Below are positions 25,358-34,170 of a stretch of DNA of 64,000 nt, piece by piece; position 1 is the first letter of the stretch, and each line of letters begins with the position of its first letter. This DNA is from Nonomuraea africana (lineage in GTDB: Bacteria > Actinomycetota > Actinomycetes > Streptosporangiales > Streptosporangiaceae). The position numbers and the translations under genes were made by a program. Under the pieces are notes generated by a model that did not search any database, was not told where the DNA came from, and worked only from the letters and a program-made list of their open reading frames with translations. Location of the stretch: assembly GCF_014873535.1 (NCBI RefSeq), contig NZ_JADBEF010000001.1, positions 4,960,001 to 5,024,000 on the forward strand. The letters run 5' to 3'.

Positions 25358-27739
25358 TTACGGGCCGGTGACGGCGAGGTGGTCCAGGTTCGGTCCGCCG
25401 TTGGCGGTGGTGGCGGTGGCCCTGATCAGGTTGGCGCCCGCGTTCAGGGGAACGGTGATGCTCCTGGTCGCCCAGGTGGTCCAGGCGCCGGTGCCGGGGA
25501 AGTCGACGAGGGTGCCCGCGACGTCCATCGGCCGGTTGGTGGCGGTGCCGTTGGCGAACCTGAAGGCGAGCGTCGCGGTGCCCGCCTGCGCGGCGTTCAC
25601 GGTCCACTCGACGGAGGAGCCGACGACGTTGTCGCCGTTGACGAAGCCGGTGCCGGTGAAGCCGGCGTGGTTGGACTCGACGACGCCCTGGGAGATCGTG
25701 GCGTTCTCCGCCTCCAGCACGGTGGGCGGCGGGCCGTCGGACGGGGTGAAGGCCGGGTCGCTGGAGATGGCGACGCGGTCGAGCCGGGCGCCGTCCTCGC
25801 GGTAGGCGAAGGTGACGGTGTGGGTGCCCGCGCTCAGCTCGTAGGTGACGGGGAGTTGCGCCCAGTGCCAGCTCGTGCCCAGCGGTATGCCGTTCCAGTT
25901 GGTCCAGGTGCCGCCGTCGGAGCGCACCCAGAAGGAGTCGTCGCCGGAGGTGGCGGCGATCACCCTGGCCCACACCTTGAACGCGCCCGGGTCGGGGACG
26001 GCGAAGGTGAGCGTGGCATGTCCGGTGGACGGCGCCGCCGTCTGGCTGTTGTTGCCGGGGGCGACGCTCACGTAGGAGCCGCCGGAGGCGGCCGGGTCCA
26101 GCAGGATCTGCATGGGGGCGGTGACGGTGCCCGACTCGGCCTCGCCGTACAGGGAGACGGGGTTGCCGGGGATGGGGGTGGAGCCTGTGGCGCGCACGCG
26201 CAGCGCGCCGCCGGCGGTGTTGGCGCCGGTGACGGAGTAGCCGCTGATGCCGCTGACGCCGACGTCGTAGGCGCTGCCCGAGCCGCGCTGGGCGATGACG
26301 TCGAGACGGATGTTCGAGCCGTCGTCGACGATGAAGGCGGGCCGGTCGTCGTTGTCGTCGAAGCGCAGGGTCGAGCCGGTGCCGATGCTCAGGCCCTGCA
26401 CGTGGCGGGCCCAGATGCCGAACGCGGGGCGGGTGCCGTAGTCGCGCGGCGGGTAGGTCGTCAGGTACTCCCCCGGCACCCGGGTCGCGTCGGAGGCGGG
26501 GTGGCCGCCGGGGACGGTCAGTTTGACGTTGTCCAGCGTGAGGTCCGGGCCGATGTCGACGGCGGGCGTGCCGGTGATGGTGCTGGTCAGTTCGGGGCCG
26601 CCGGTGGTGCCCGACGGCTCGGGGGCCGTCAGGTCGGTGCCGGTCACGTTGGTGAGGTGGATGTTCCTGATCCGGCCGGCGGGCGGCGAGCCGGGGCAGC
26701 GCCTGCGCTCGCCGATCTTCATGAAGATGGGCGTGGTCGTCTTGGTGAGCGAGATGTCGGTGTAATGGACGTCCTCGATGATCGCGCCGTCCATGGAGAC
26801 CATGCCGATCCCGGCCTTGCCTGCGCCCAGCACGGTGATGTTGTCGAAGCGGATATCGCGGAAGTCTCCGCACGTCTCCGAGCCGAACTGCATGGCGTTG
26901 TTCTCGTGCGAGTAGATGGTGGTGTCGCGCACGCGGATGTTCTGGCTGGTGTAGGTGTGGCCGAGGGCGTAGTCGCTCTTGAGCGCGACGGCGTCGTCGC
27001 TGGACTCGATGCGGCTGTTCTGCAGCACGACGTTCCAGCTGTTGATCAGATTGATCCCGTCGCGGACGCCGTTCTCGGCGTAGTAGGTCTTGAGGTTGTC
27101 GATCAGCACGTCGTGGCAGCCGTTGAGCAGCGCCATGAAGTGGCCGCCGCGCCGGATCGTGATGCCGGTGATGCTCACGTTGGCGCACTCCGTGAGCGCG
27201 ATGGCCTTGTTGCCCGCGCCTGACGGCGGGGAGTTGCTGGTGGACAGGTTGCCGTCGCCGTCGATGGTGCCGGCCCCCGCGAAGTGCACGTTGCTGACGT
27301 TCCGGCCGACGAACAGCGAGTTGTTGAAGTGGCTGTGGCCGAAGTCCTGGTAGTCGTCGTAGGGGTTGGGCTCGGGGGCGTCCATGCCGCTGCCGGCCGC
27401 CCGGACGGTGGCGCCGGAGTCCAGGCGGATGGTGATGTCGCTCTTCAGATGGATGGTGCGGGAGCGGTAGGTGCCGGAGGGGAAGACGACGATGCCGCCG
27501 TTGGCGGCGCTGGCGGCGCTGATGGCCCGGTCGATGGCGTCGTCGTCGTTGGTGCTGCCGTTGCCGGTGGCGCCGTAGTCGCGCACGTTGAACTCGGCGA
27601 GCGCGGCGGCAGGCTGCGCGGTCAGGGCCTGGGCGGTCAGGGCCTGGGCGGTCAGGGCCTGGGCGGGCAGGGACTGGGTGGGCAGGGACTGGGTGGCCAG
27701 GAGGAGGACGGGCAGCCAGGCCAGGCGCTTGAGGCTCAT
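25358..27739 (-). CDS. Secreted GH28 pectinase-like protein with CBM-like and CBM35 modules
   Basis: 793 residues from ATG 27739. The signal peptide is followed by a repetitive Gln-Ala-Leu-Thr-Ala stretch. The right-handed beta-helix (about 50-500) starts EFNVRDYGATGNGSTNDDDA and carries DGINLINSWN and SSDDAVALKSD, the GH28 acidic pairs; the GHG-type motif is replaced by SHENNAMQFGSE. A carbohydrate-binding-like sandwich (about 529-675, GEAESGTV, FKVWARV, YREDGARLDRV) and one CBM35 (about 676-793) follow. GH28 members cleave polygalacturonan or rhamnogalacturonan. ATG overlaps the stop of the upstream GH28 gene. Confidence 0.88.
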   Translation of the reverse strand: MSLKRLAWLPVLLLATQSLPTQSLPAQALTAQALTAQALTAQPAAALAEFNVRDYGATGNGSTNDDDAIDRAISAASAANGGIVVFPSGTYRSRTIHLKSDITIRLDSGATVRAAGSGMDAPEPNPYDDYQDFGHSHFNNSLFVGRNVSNVHFAGAGTIDGDGNLSTSNSPPSGAGNKAIALTECANVSITGITIRRGGHFMALLNGCHDVLIDNLKTYYAENGVRDGINLINSWNVVLQNSRIESSDDAVALKSDYALGHTYTSQNIRVRDTTIYSHENNAMQFGSETCGDFRDIRFDNITVLGAGKAGIGMVSMDGAIIEDVHYTDISLTKTTTPIFMKIGERRRCPGSPPAGRIRNIHLTNVTGTDLTAPEPSGTTGGPELTSTITGTPAVDIGPDLTLDNVKLTVPGGHPASDATRVPGEYLTTYPPRDYGTRPAFGIWARHVQGLSIGTGSTLRFDDNDDRPAFIVDDGSNIRLDVIAQRGSGSAYDVGVSGISGYSVTGANTAGGALRVRATGSTPIPGNPVSLYGEAESGTVTAPMQILLDPAASGGSYVSVAPGNNSQTAAPSTGHATLTFAVPDPGAFKVWARVIAATSGDDSFWVRSDGGTWTNWNGIPLGTSWHWAQLPVTYELSAGTHTVTFAYREDGARLDRVAISSDPAFTPSDGPPPTVLEAENATISQGVVESNHAGFTGTGFVNGDNVVGSSVEWTVNAAQAGTATLAFRFANGTATNRPMDVAGTLVDFPGTGAWTTWATRSITVPLNAGANLIRATATTANGGPNLDHLAVTGP
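27618..27692. repeat. 15-bp tandem repeat in the GH28 leader
   Basis: Five consecutive 15-bp units: three identical (GCGGTCAGGGCCTGG at 27618, 27633, 27648) and two variants (27663, 27678). On the minus strand they encode QALTA three times and QSLPA/QSLPT, immediately after the hydrophobic core of the signal peptide. The unit length keeps the frame, so copy number could vary without loss of the protein. Confidence 0.9.
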
Positions 27740-29562
27740 GGGGCCACCTCGATGTAGTCCAGGTTGGGGTTGCCGTTGGCGGTGTTCGCGGTGATCCGCA
27801 CGGTGTTCGCGCCCGCGTTGAGGCTGATCGGAAGGGTGGCCGTGGCCCAGGTGGACCAGGCGCCGGTGCCGTTGAAGGGCTGGTTGGCGGCGACGGTCGC
27901 GCCGTTGACGGCGATGGTGGCCGGGCGGTTGGCGGTGGTGCCGTTGGCGTAGCGGATCCGCAGCGTGGCGGCCCCGGCGGTGCCGTTCACGGTCCACTCG
28001 ACGTAGCCGCCCGCCACGTTGTCGCCGTTGACGAAACCAGTGCCGGAGAAGCCGGCGTGGTTCGACTCCACCACGCCTTGGAAGACCGTCGCGTTCTCCG
28101 CTTCGTAGCGGGTGCCGGGGGACGGCTGGGTGGTGGAGATGTCCCGGCCGTTGTAGAACACGCCGATCAGCTGGAGGTTGTCGACGTAGTTGGCGATGTT
28201 TCCGGCATTGGTCATGCTGGTGAAGGTGCTGTTTGAGATCGTCACGTTCTGGATGTGCTTGGCCGAGCGACCGTCGATGTTGTACGCCGAGCGGCCACCG
28301 GTGATGGTCATCGCGTCGATCGTGAAGTTCCGCACCGTCGGCGGGATATTTCCAGAAGTTTCGTAGTTCATCGTGATGTAGATGGCGTCGCGTTCGAGGT
28401 TGCGGCCGGTGAAGCGGCGCAGGTGCACGTCCTCGACGTAGCCGCCCCGGTTGAAGCTGGTCTTGACGTACAGCACGTACTTGACCGGGTAGCGGCCGGG
28501 GAAGTCGGCGGCGTTGCATTCGCAGTCCTCGGCGAAGACCTTGCGCACGCCGCCCGACATCTCCGAGCCCACGGTGATGCCGCCCCAGCGGCCGGAGAAC
28601 TTGCAGTCGCGCACCACGATGTTCTGCGAGGGCCGGTTGACCCGGCGGCCGTCACGATCGCGGCCCGACTTGACCGGGATGCAGTCGTCGTTGGTGTTGA
28701 ATCTGCAGCCGGTGATGAACACGTCGGTGCACGAGTCGGGGTTGCAGCCGTCGCCCTGGGAGTTGGTGCTGTAGAAGGTGACGTTCCTGACCGTGACGTT
28801 GGCGCAGTAGACCGGGTGCAGCGTCCACATCGCCGGATTACGCAGGTTGACGCCCTCCACCAGGATGTTCGTGCAGTTGTACAGGCCGATCATGTTGGGC
28901 CGCAGGTAGTGGCCGGCGCCGAACTGGCGCTGCTCGACCGGGTGGTCGGTGGCGCCCCATTCGCGTAGCCGGTCGCGGTCGGCTCCGCCGCCGCCCCACG
29001 ACGACCACTCCCCCGCCGGGGCGTTGCCGTCGATGGTCCCTGTGCCGGTGATGGCGATGTTCGTCTTGCCGTTGGCGTAGATGAAGGGCGAGTAGTTGTA
29101 ACACTCGATGCCCTCCCACCGGGTGAACACGGTGGGCAGGTAGGAGCCGGTGTCGGTGCGGAAGCGGATGGTGCCGGTGACGCTGAGGTTCACGTTCGAC
29201 AGCAGGTGGATCTTGCCGGTGCGGAAGGTGCCCGACGGGACGAGCACCCGGCCACCGCCGGCGGCGTTGCAGGCGGCGATCGCGTTGCGGAAGGCGGCCG
29301 TGCAGTCGGTGCTGTTGTCGCCCACCGCGCCGTAGTCGACGATGTTGAACGTCCGGTCGGGGAAGGTCGGCGGAACGATGCGGGCCAGGATCGCGGGCAC
29401 CTCGTCCCACGGGGAGACCAGAGCCGCCGCACGGGCGCCCGCAGCCGTGCTCGCGCCTGCGGCGCTCGTCGGCGGTGCGGCCAGCGCGGCCGCGCCCGTG
29501 GCCAGCGCCGCCGCACGCAGAAACTCCCGCCTGGACGGCCGTCCTGGTAATGGCCCGCTCAT
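27736..29562 (-). CDS. Tat-exported GH28 glycoside hydrolase with CBM35
   Basis: 608 residues. The N terminus SRREFLRAAALATGAAA is a twin-arginine signal. The beta-helix (about 65-470) begins FNIVDYGAVGDNSTDCTAAF, with CNPDSCTDV, NTNDDCIPVKSGRD and GSEMSGG matching GH28 catalytic regions. One CBM35 covers about 485-608 (YEAENATVFQG, GTGFVNGDN). Use of Tat rather than Sec suggests folding before export. It overlaps both neighbours by 4 bp. It is close in sequence to the next GH28 gene, a local duplication. Confidence 0.92.
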   Translation of the reverse strand: MSGPLPGRPSRREFLRAAALATGAAALAAPPTSAAGASTAAGARAAALVSPWDEVPAILARIVPPTFPDRTFNIVDYGAVGDNSTDCTAAFRNAIAACNAAGGGRVLVPSGTFRTGKIHLLSNVNLSVTGTIRFRTDTGSYLPTVFTRWEGIECYNYSPFIYANGKTNIAITGTGTIDGNAPAGEWSSWGGGGADRDRLREWGATDHPVEQRQFGAGHYLRPNMIGLYNCTNILVEGVNLRNPAMWTLHPVYCANVTVRNVTFYSTNSQGDGCNPDSCTDVFITGCRFNTNDDCIPVKSGRDRDGRRVNRPSQNIVVRDCKFSGRWGGITVGSEMSGGVRKVFAEDCECNAADFPGRYPVKYVLYVKTSFNRGGYVEDVHLRRFTGRNLERDAIYITMNYETSGNIPPTVRNFTIDAMTITGGRSAYNIDGRSAKHIQNVTISNSTFTSMTNAGNIANYVDNLQLIGVFYNGRDISTTQPSPGTRYEAENATVFQGVVESNHAGFSGTGFVNGDNVAGGYVEWTVNGTAGAATLRIRYANGTTANRPATIAVNGATVAANQPFNGTGAWSTWATATLPISLNAGANTVRITANTANGNPNLDYIEVAP

Positions 29563-31364
29563 TGCGTCACCTCCAGATAGTCGAGGTTCGGCCCGCCGTT
29601 CGCCGTGGTGGCCGTCGCCTTGACCGTGTTTGTCCCGCCCGTGAGCTGGGCCGAGACGGTGGTGGTCTGCCAGGTGGTCCAGGCGCCGGTGCCGTTGAAG
29701 GCCTTGCTCGCGGCGACCACCGCGCCGTTGACGGCGATGTCCATCGGGCGGTTCGCGGTGGTGCCGTTGGCGAAGCGGAAGGCCAGCGTGGCGTTCCCCG
29801 CGGCGGCGGCGGTGACGGTGAACTCGACGAAGGAGCCGGCCAGGTTCGCGTAGTTGACGAATCCGGTGCCGGAGAAGCCCGCGTGGTTGGACTCCACCGC
29901 ACCCTGGGAGATGGTCGCGTTCTCCGCCTCGTAGCGGGTGGCGTTCGGCGGCGCGCCGTACAGGACGCCGTTGATCCGCACGTTCTGCAGCCGCACGTTG
30001 TCGGCGTTGCTGATCTGCGGGGCGGGCGTGTCGATGGCGGTGAAGGTGCTGTCGGCGATCGTCACGTTCGTGATGTGGCTGGCCGACGAGCCGGACAGTT
30101 TGATCGCGAACGGCGCGTCATCGATGTTCAGGCCCTCGACCGTCAGGTTGCGGATCACCGGGTTGACGATGGGGCCGTAGCCGGGACCGGTCAGGCTGTA
30201 GTTCATGTCGATGTAGAAACCGCCGCGATCGCACGGGCCGCCGGTCAGGCCGCGCACGTGCACGCCGTCGACCACGCCGCCACGGCGGTTGTTGGTCTTC
30301 AGGTAGAGCGCGTAGAACGACCGGTAGCCGGAGCCGGGGAAGATCTGGTTGTTCTCGGCGAAGACGTTGCGCACTCCCCCGGACATCTCGCTGCCGACGG
30401 TGACGGCGCCCCAGCGGCCGTAGTACTTGTTGCCGCGGATGACGATGTTCTCCGAGGGGACTCCCACGCGGCGGCCGTCGCTGTCGCGCCCGGACTTGAT
30501 GACCGTGCCGTCGTCGCCGGTGTCGAAGGAGCAGTTCTCGATGAGCACGTCGGAACAGCACTCCGGGTCGACGCCGTCGACCATGGCGCCCCGGCTGTAG
30601 ATCTTGATCCGCCTGACGGTGATATTCCGGGACAGGACAGGGTGGACGGTCCACATCGCGGGGTTCCTGATGTCCAGGTCCTCGATGAGGATGTTGGCGC
30701 AGTTGTAGAGCTGGATCATGTTGGGCTTGAGGTAGTGGCCGTCGCCGAACTGGCGCTGGTCGACGGGCACGCCGTCGACGGCCATCTGTTGCAGGCGCTC
30801 CCAGTCGGGTCCGCGCTGGGAGTCGAAGCCGAACCACGGTCCGGCGGCGGCGTTGCCGTCGATGGTTCCCGGGCCGGTGAGCGCGATGTTGGTCTGGCCG
30901 CGCGCGTAGATGAACGGCGAGTAGTTGTGGCACTCGATGCCCTGCCAGCGCGTGAAGACGTTCGGCAGGTAGGAGCCCGCGTCCGAGCGGAAGCGGATGG
31001 TGCCTCCCGCCTCGATGTGGAGGCGGACGTTCGACAGCAGGTGGATCTTCCCGGTGCGGAAGCGGCCGGTGCCGGGCACCAGCACCGTGCCGCCGCCGGC
31101 GGCGTTGCAGGCGGCGATGGCGTTGCGGAAGGCGGGGGTGCAGTCGGTGGTGTTGTCCGGCTTGGCGCCGTGGTCCGTGATGTCGAATGTGCGGTCGGGG
31201 AAGGTCGGCGGCACGATCCTGGCCAGGATCGCCGGCACCTGGTCCCAGGGGGAGGCGGCGCCTGCCGTACCGGATGCCGCTGATGCCGTACGGGACGGCA
31301 GGAGCGCACCGCCGCCCGCGAGACCCGCGACCTTGAAGAGGTCGCGTCGTGAGGGTGTCGTCAC
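29559..31364 (-). CDS. Tat-exported GH28 glycoside hydrolase with CBM35 (paralogue)
   Basis: 601 residues. It has a twin-arginine signal SRRDLFKVAGLAGG. The beta-helix begins FDITDHGAKPDNTTDCTPAF; the equivalents of the catalytic regions read GVDPECCSDV and DTGDDGTVIKSGRD, differing from the paralogue (NPDS, DDC). A CBM35 occupies about 478-601. Sequence outside the active site is closely similar to the 27736-29562 protein (SPWDQVPAILARIVPPTFPD shared almost exactly), so specificity may have diverged after duplication. The gene starts 70 bp after the sugar dehydrogenase stop, beyond a strong hairpin. Confidence 0.92.
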   Translation of the reverse strand: MTTPSRRDLFKVAGLAGGGALLPSRTASAASGTAGAASPWDQVPAILARIVPPTFPDRTFDITDHGAKPDNTTDCTPAFRNAIAACNAAGGGTVLVPGTGRFRTGKIHLLSNVRLHIEAGGTIRFRSDAGSYLPNVFTRWQGIECHNYSPFIYARGQTNIALTGPGTIDGNAAAGPWFGFDSQRGPDWERLQQMAVDGVPVDQRQFGDGHYLKPNMIQLYNCANILIEDLDIRNPAMWTVHPVLSRNITVRRIKIYSRGAMVDGVDPECCSDVLIENCSFDTGDDGTVIKSGRDSDGRRVGVPSENIVIRGNKYYGRWGAVTVGSEMSGGVRNVFAENNQIFPGSGYRSFYALYLKTNNRRGGVVDGVHVRGLTGGPCDRGGFYIDMNYSLTGPGYGPIVNPVIRNLTVEGLNIDDAPFAIKLSGSSASHITNVTIADSTFTAIDTPAPQISNADNVRLQNVRINGVLYGAPPNATRYEAENATISQGAVESNHAGFSGTGFVNYANLAGSFVEFTVTAAAAGNATLAFRFANGTTANRPMDIAVNGAVVAASKAFNGTGAWTTWQTTTVSAQLTGGTNTVKATATTANGGPNLDYLEVTQ

Positions 31365-31388
31365 CGGTAGCTCCGCTCGGGGGTGGCC

Positions 31389-31422
31389 CGCCCGGCGGCC
31401 GCGACGCGGCGGCCGCCGGGCG
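31389..31422. terminator. 14-bp-stem hairpin after the PQQ-type dehydrogenase gene
   Basis: CGCCCGGCGGCCGC (31389-31402) pairs perfectly with 31409-31422 around a 6-base loop. It lies 13 bp downstream of the dehydrogenase stop and 25 bp before the first GH28 start on the minus strand. It is well placed to attenuate or end the first gene's transcript, so the GH genes may be expressed at a different level. Confidence 0.65.
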
Positions 31423-31434
31423 AGGGCTGGGCGG

Positions 31435-33846
31435 TTACTGGATGGTGGAGCGGCGGATCACGTCGGCCGCGCCGCTGCCGTTGTTGTCGGAGTTGGTGGA
31501 GCCGAACCAGATCGCGCTCGCGCCGGGCACCTTCTCCACGGCGCGCAGCCGGCCGTACGTGCCGTTGAAGTAGGAGTTGACCGTCGAGACGTTCTCGCCG
31601 TTGAGCACGATCCGCCACAGGCGCTGGCCGCGCAGGGCCGCCATGAAGATCGTGTTGTTGACGATCGCGATGCCGGACGGCGAGGCCTCCGAGACGCTCC
31701 AGGTGTGCTTGGGATTGGTCATGCCGGAGACGCTGCAGGAGCCCTCGCACTGCGGCCAGCCGTAGTTCCTGCCCGGCAGGATCAGGTTGAGCTCGTCACG
31801 CGAGGAGTTGCCCAGCTCCGACGACCACAGGCGGCCGGCGGAGTCCCAGGCGATGCCCTGCGGGTTGCGGTGGCCGTAGCTGTAGACCCGGGTGTTGAAC
31901 GGGTTGCCGGGGGCGGCCGCGCCGGTCTTGGTGATGCGCAGGATCTTGCCGTTGAGCGAGGAGAGATTCTGCGCGGTGCTGGTCTGCTGCGCGTCGCCGG
32001 TGGTCAGGTACAGGTAGCCGTCGGGCCCGAACTTGAGCCGGCCGCCGTTGTGGTACCTGTTCTTGGCGATTCCTTGCAGGATCGAGGTGTAGCCGGACAG
32101 CGCGGTGCCGTTGAAGCTCATCTTCGCCACCCGGTTGCCCTCCGAGGAGGTGTGCATGAAGAACACCTCCTGGTCGGTGCCGCCGTTCCAGGTCGGCGAC
32201 ATGGCCACGCCCATCAGGCCGCCCTCGCCGCCGGTGGTCTGGCTGTTGGGCACGGTGCCGACCTGCGTCCTGGTGCCGCTCGGGGTCACCTTGAAGACCC
32301 GGAAGGTGTCACGCTCGGTCACCAGGGCGAAGCTGCCGTCAGGGGCCCAGGAGATGTCCCAGGGGACGTCCCAGCCGCCCACGACGGTGGTCGGCGGCTG
32401 CGGCACGGTGCCGCAGCTTCCGGTGGTGAAGCCGGCACTGGCCGTACTCGGCGTGGACAGCTGCCCCGCGGTGTCGCGCGCGATCACCCGCACCTGGTAG
32501 GTCTTGTTGCACTCCAGCGGCACCGTCGTGGTGGTCGCGGGCGGCGTGCCGGTGACCTCCTTGAGCAGGGCGTTGCTCTGGTCGACGATGCGGTAGGCGG
32601 TGACGCCGTTGTCGTCGGTCGAGGCGCCCCAGGTGACGGTCGCCTGCGTCGGCTGCACGCCCGACACGGCGGGCTGGCCCGGCTGGCTGGGCGGGTCGTC
32701 CGCCGGCGCCGGCTGGGTACGGCAGCTGACCTCAGGGCTGCTGTCCGAGACGTTGCCCGAGGCGTCCCTGGCGAAGACCGAGATCTGGTAGGCGAAGTCC
32801 GGAGTCAACCCGGTCAGCGTGTACGGCGGAGCGGGCGCGGTGCCGATCTGGGTGCCCAGGTGGAAGATGTCATAGGCGACGACGCCGATGTTGTCCGTCG
32901 AGGGACCCCAGTCGAGCTTGAGGCTGTTGTGGGTGATCTCGCCGCAGGACGGCTGGCCCGGAGCGGTCGGCTTCTCGGTGTCGCCGGGTCCTGTGACGCT
33001 CAGCCGGTCGAGGTTCGGCCCGCCGTTGGCGGTGGTGGCGGTCGCTCTGACCGTGTTGGCCCCGGCGTTCAGCGTGGCCGTGACCGACAGCTCCTGCCAG
33101 GTCGACCATGCGCCCGTACCGGGGAAGTCCTGGTTGACCGCGGCGCCGCCGTTCACGGAGATGCCCATCGGCCGGTTGGTGGTCGTGCCGTTGGCGAAGC
33201 GGAACTTCAACGTCTGCGGCCCCGCCGTCGCCGCGCTGACCGTGAACTCCACGGAGGAGCCCACCACGTTGTCGTAGTTGACGAAGCCGGAACCGGTGAA
33301 GCCCGCGTGGTTGGACTCCACCACACCCTGCGAGATGGTGGCGCTCTCCGCCTGGTAGTCGGTGCTGGGGGCGGCGACCTCCACGTCCAGGTAGTCCCAG
33401 TTGGGGTTGCCGCCTACGGCGGCCGCCGTGGCGCGGATCTTGTTGGCGCCCGCCTGAAGCGGCGCGGTGAAGGTGCTGGTGGCCCAGGTGGACCAGGCGC
33501 CGGTGGGGTTGAAGGCGCGGTCGTCGGCGACCAGCGTGCCGTTGACGGAGATGTCGCCGGGCCGGTTGGCGGTGGTGCCGTTGGCGTAGCGGAAGGCCAG
33601 GGTGGCGGTGCCGGCGGCGGGGGCGGTGACGGTCCATTCCGTATAGCTGCCTGCCACGTTCTCGCCGTTGACGAAGCCGGTGCCGGAGTAGCCCGCGTGG
33701 TTGGACTCGACGACGCCCTGGACGACGGTGGCGTTCTCGGCCTCGTAGCGGGTGGGAGCGGCGTGGGCCGCGGCGGCGGTCAAGGCGGTGAGCGTCCCGG
33801 CGGCGAGCACGAGGGCACAGGCTGCCCGGGACCAACGTAAGTTCAT
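31435..33846 (-). CDS. Secreted PQQ-dependent sugar dehydrogenase-like protein with two CBM35 and two Fn3 modules
   Basis: 803 residues from ATG 33846, which has AAGGAG upstream. A Sec signal ends near AAAHAAP. Two N-terminal CBM35 modules (about 32-275), two fibronectin type III domains (about 285-470) and a C-terminal six-bladed propeller (about 480-803) follow. The propeller shows VPWDISWAPDGS, GEGGLMGVAMSP, YHNGGRLKFGPDGYLYLTTGD, YSYGHRNPQGIAWD and NYGWPQCEG, typical of glucose/sorbosone (pyranose) dehydrogenases of the AA12 type. It would oxidise sugars extracellularly. Cofactor binding is inferred from family. Confidence 0.9.
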   Translation of the reverse strand: MNLRWSRAACALVLAAGTLTALTAAAAHAAPTRYEAENATVVQGVVESNHAGYSGTGFVNGENVAGSYTEWTVTAPAAGTATLAFRYANGTTANRPGDISVNGTLVADDRAFNPTGAWSTWATSTFTAPLQAGANKIRATAAAVGGNPNWDYLDVEVAAPSTDYQAESATISQGVVESNHAGFTGSGFVNYDNVVGSSVEFTVSAATAGPQTLKFRFANGTTTNRPMGISVNGGAAVNQDFPGTGAWSTWQELSVTATLNAGANTVRATATTANGGPNLDRLSVTGPGDTEKPTAPGQPSCGEITHNSLKLDWGPSTDNIGVVAYDIFHLGTQIGTAPAPPYTLTGLTPDFAYQISVFARDASGNVSDSSPEVSCRTQPAPADDPPSQPGQPAVSGVQPTQATVTWGASTDDNGVTAYRIVDQSNALLKEVTGTPPATTTTVPLECNKTYQVRVIARDTAGQLSTPSTASAGFTTGSCGTVPQPPTTVVGGWDVPWDISWAPDGSFALVTERDTFRVFKVTPSGTRTQVGTVPNSQTTGGEGGLMGVAMSPTWNGGTDQEVFFMHTSSEGNRVAKMSFNGTALSGYTSILQGIAKNRYHNGGRLKFGPDGYLYLTTGDAQQTSTAQNLSSLNGKILRITKTGAAAPGNPFNTRVYSYGHRNPQGIAWDSAGRLWSSELGNSSRDELNLILPGRNYGWPQCEGSCSVSGMTNPKHTWSVSEASPSGIAIVNNTIFMAALRGQRLWRIVLNGENVSTVNSYFNGTYGRLRAVEKVPGASAIWFGSTNSDNNGSGAADVIRRSTIQ

Positions 33847-33865
33847 GGTGCTCCTTGAAGCGGGG

Positions 33866-34065
33866 TGGCGAAAGATTGGAGCTTTTCCCCGTGTTCCCAC
33901 AGAAAGTCACGACCGTCAACGGATTTCGGGCTTTGGAACGATTCATTTTTTAGGAAGGTTTCCTAACTCCTATCTTGTCTAGAGATCCGATGTCATCTCT
34001 GGCTCTGGACGACTGCGAACGGTTGCGGTATGTCATGTGTAGCTCTCTTCTGGCGAAAGATTGGA
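33866..34065 (+). repeat. 15-bp direct repeat TGGCGAAAGATTGGA flanking the control region
   Basis: TGGCGAAAGATTGGA occurs exactly at 33866-33880 and 34051-34065, 185 bp apart, one near each divergent gene. CGAAAG-type half-sites are common in LacI-family operators, so this may be a second regulator site; that assignment is inference. Confidence 0.5.
33950..33966. promoter_or_regulatory. 17-bp palindromic operator candidate
   Basis: TTAGGAA (33950-33956) and TTCCTAA (33960-33966) form perfect arms around GGT. It lies 104 bp upstream of the dehydrogenase start and 205 bp upstream of the GH105 start. The shape resembles operators of sugar-responsive (for example ROK-type) repressors; the regulator is not encoded nearby. 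Confidence 0.6.
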
Positions 34066-34170
34066 TCTGTCGCCCGGGCGTACCGGCCTCCAGCGCGCCC
34101 GGGAACCCTCACCTTCCCAGTGCTAGCCGGTGATACATGGGATGTCTCACCGGTGCGAGGAGACGTCACC

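Larger units (their letters stand above)
33847..34170. promoter_or_regulatory. Divergent control region of the pectin-degradation locus
   Basis: The 324 bp between the dehydrogenase and GH105 starts must hold both promoters. It contains a 17-bp palindrome at 33950-33966 and a 15-bp direct repeat at 33866-33880 and 34051-34065, described separately. The centre is clearly more AT-rich than its surroundings. I see no other gene. Confidence 0.7.

Noticed and set aside
25145..27223. A 692-residue plus-strand frame opposite the GH28/GH29 genes
   Set aside because: Gly/Val/Ala/Asp-rich shadow without motifs. The minus strand encodes signal peptides and full catalytic domains.
30997..33840. A 947-residue plus-strand frame opposite the PQQ-type dehydrogenase
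   Set aside because: No recognisable domain. It is explained as antisense of the CBM35-Fn3-propeller gene.
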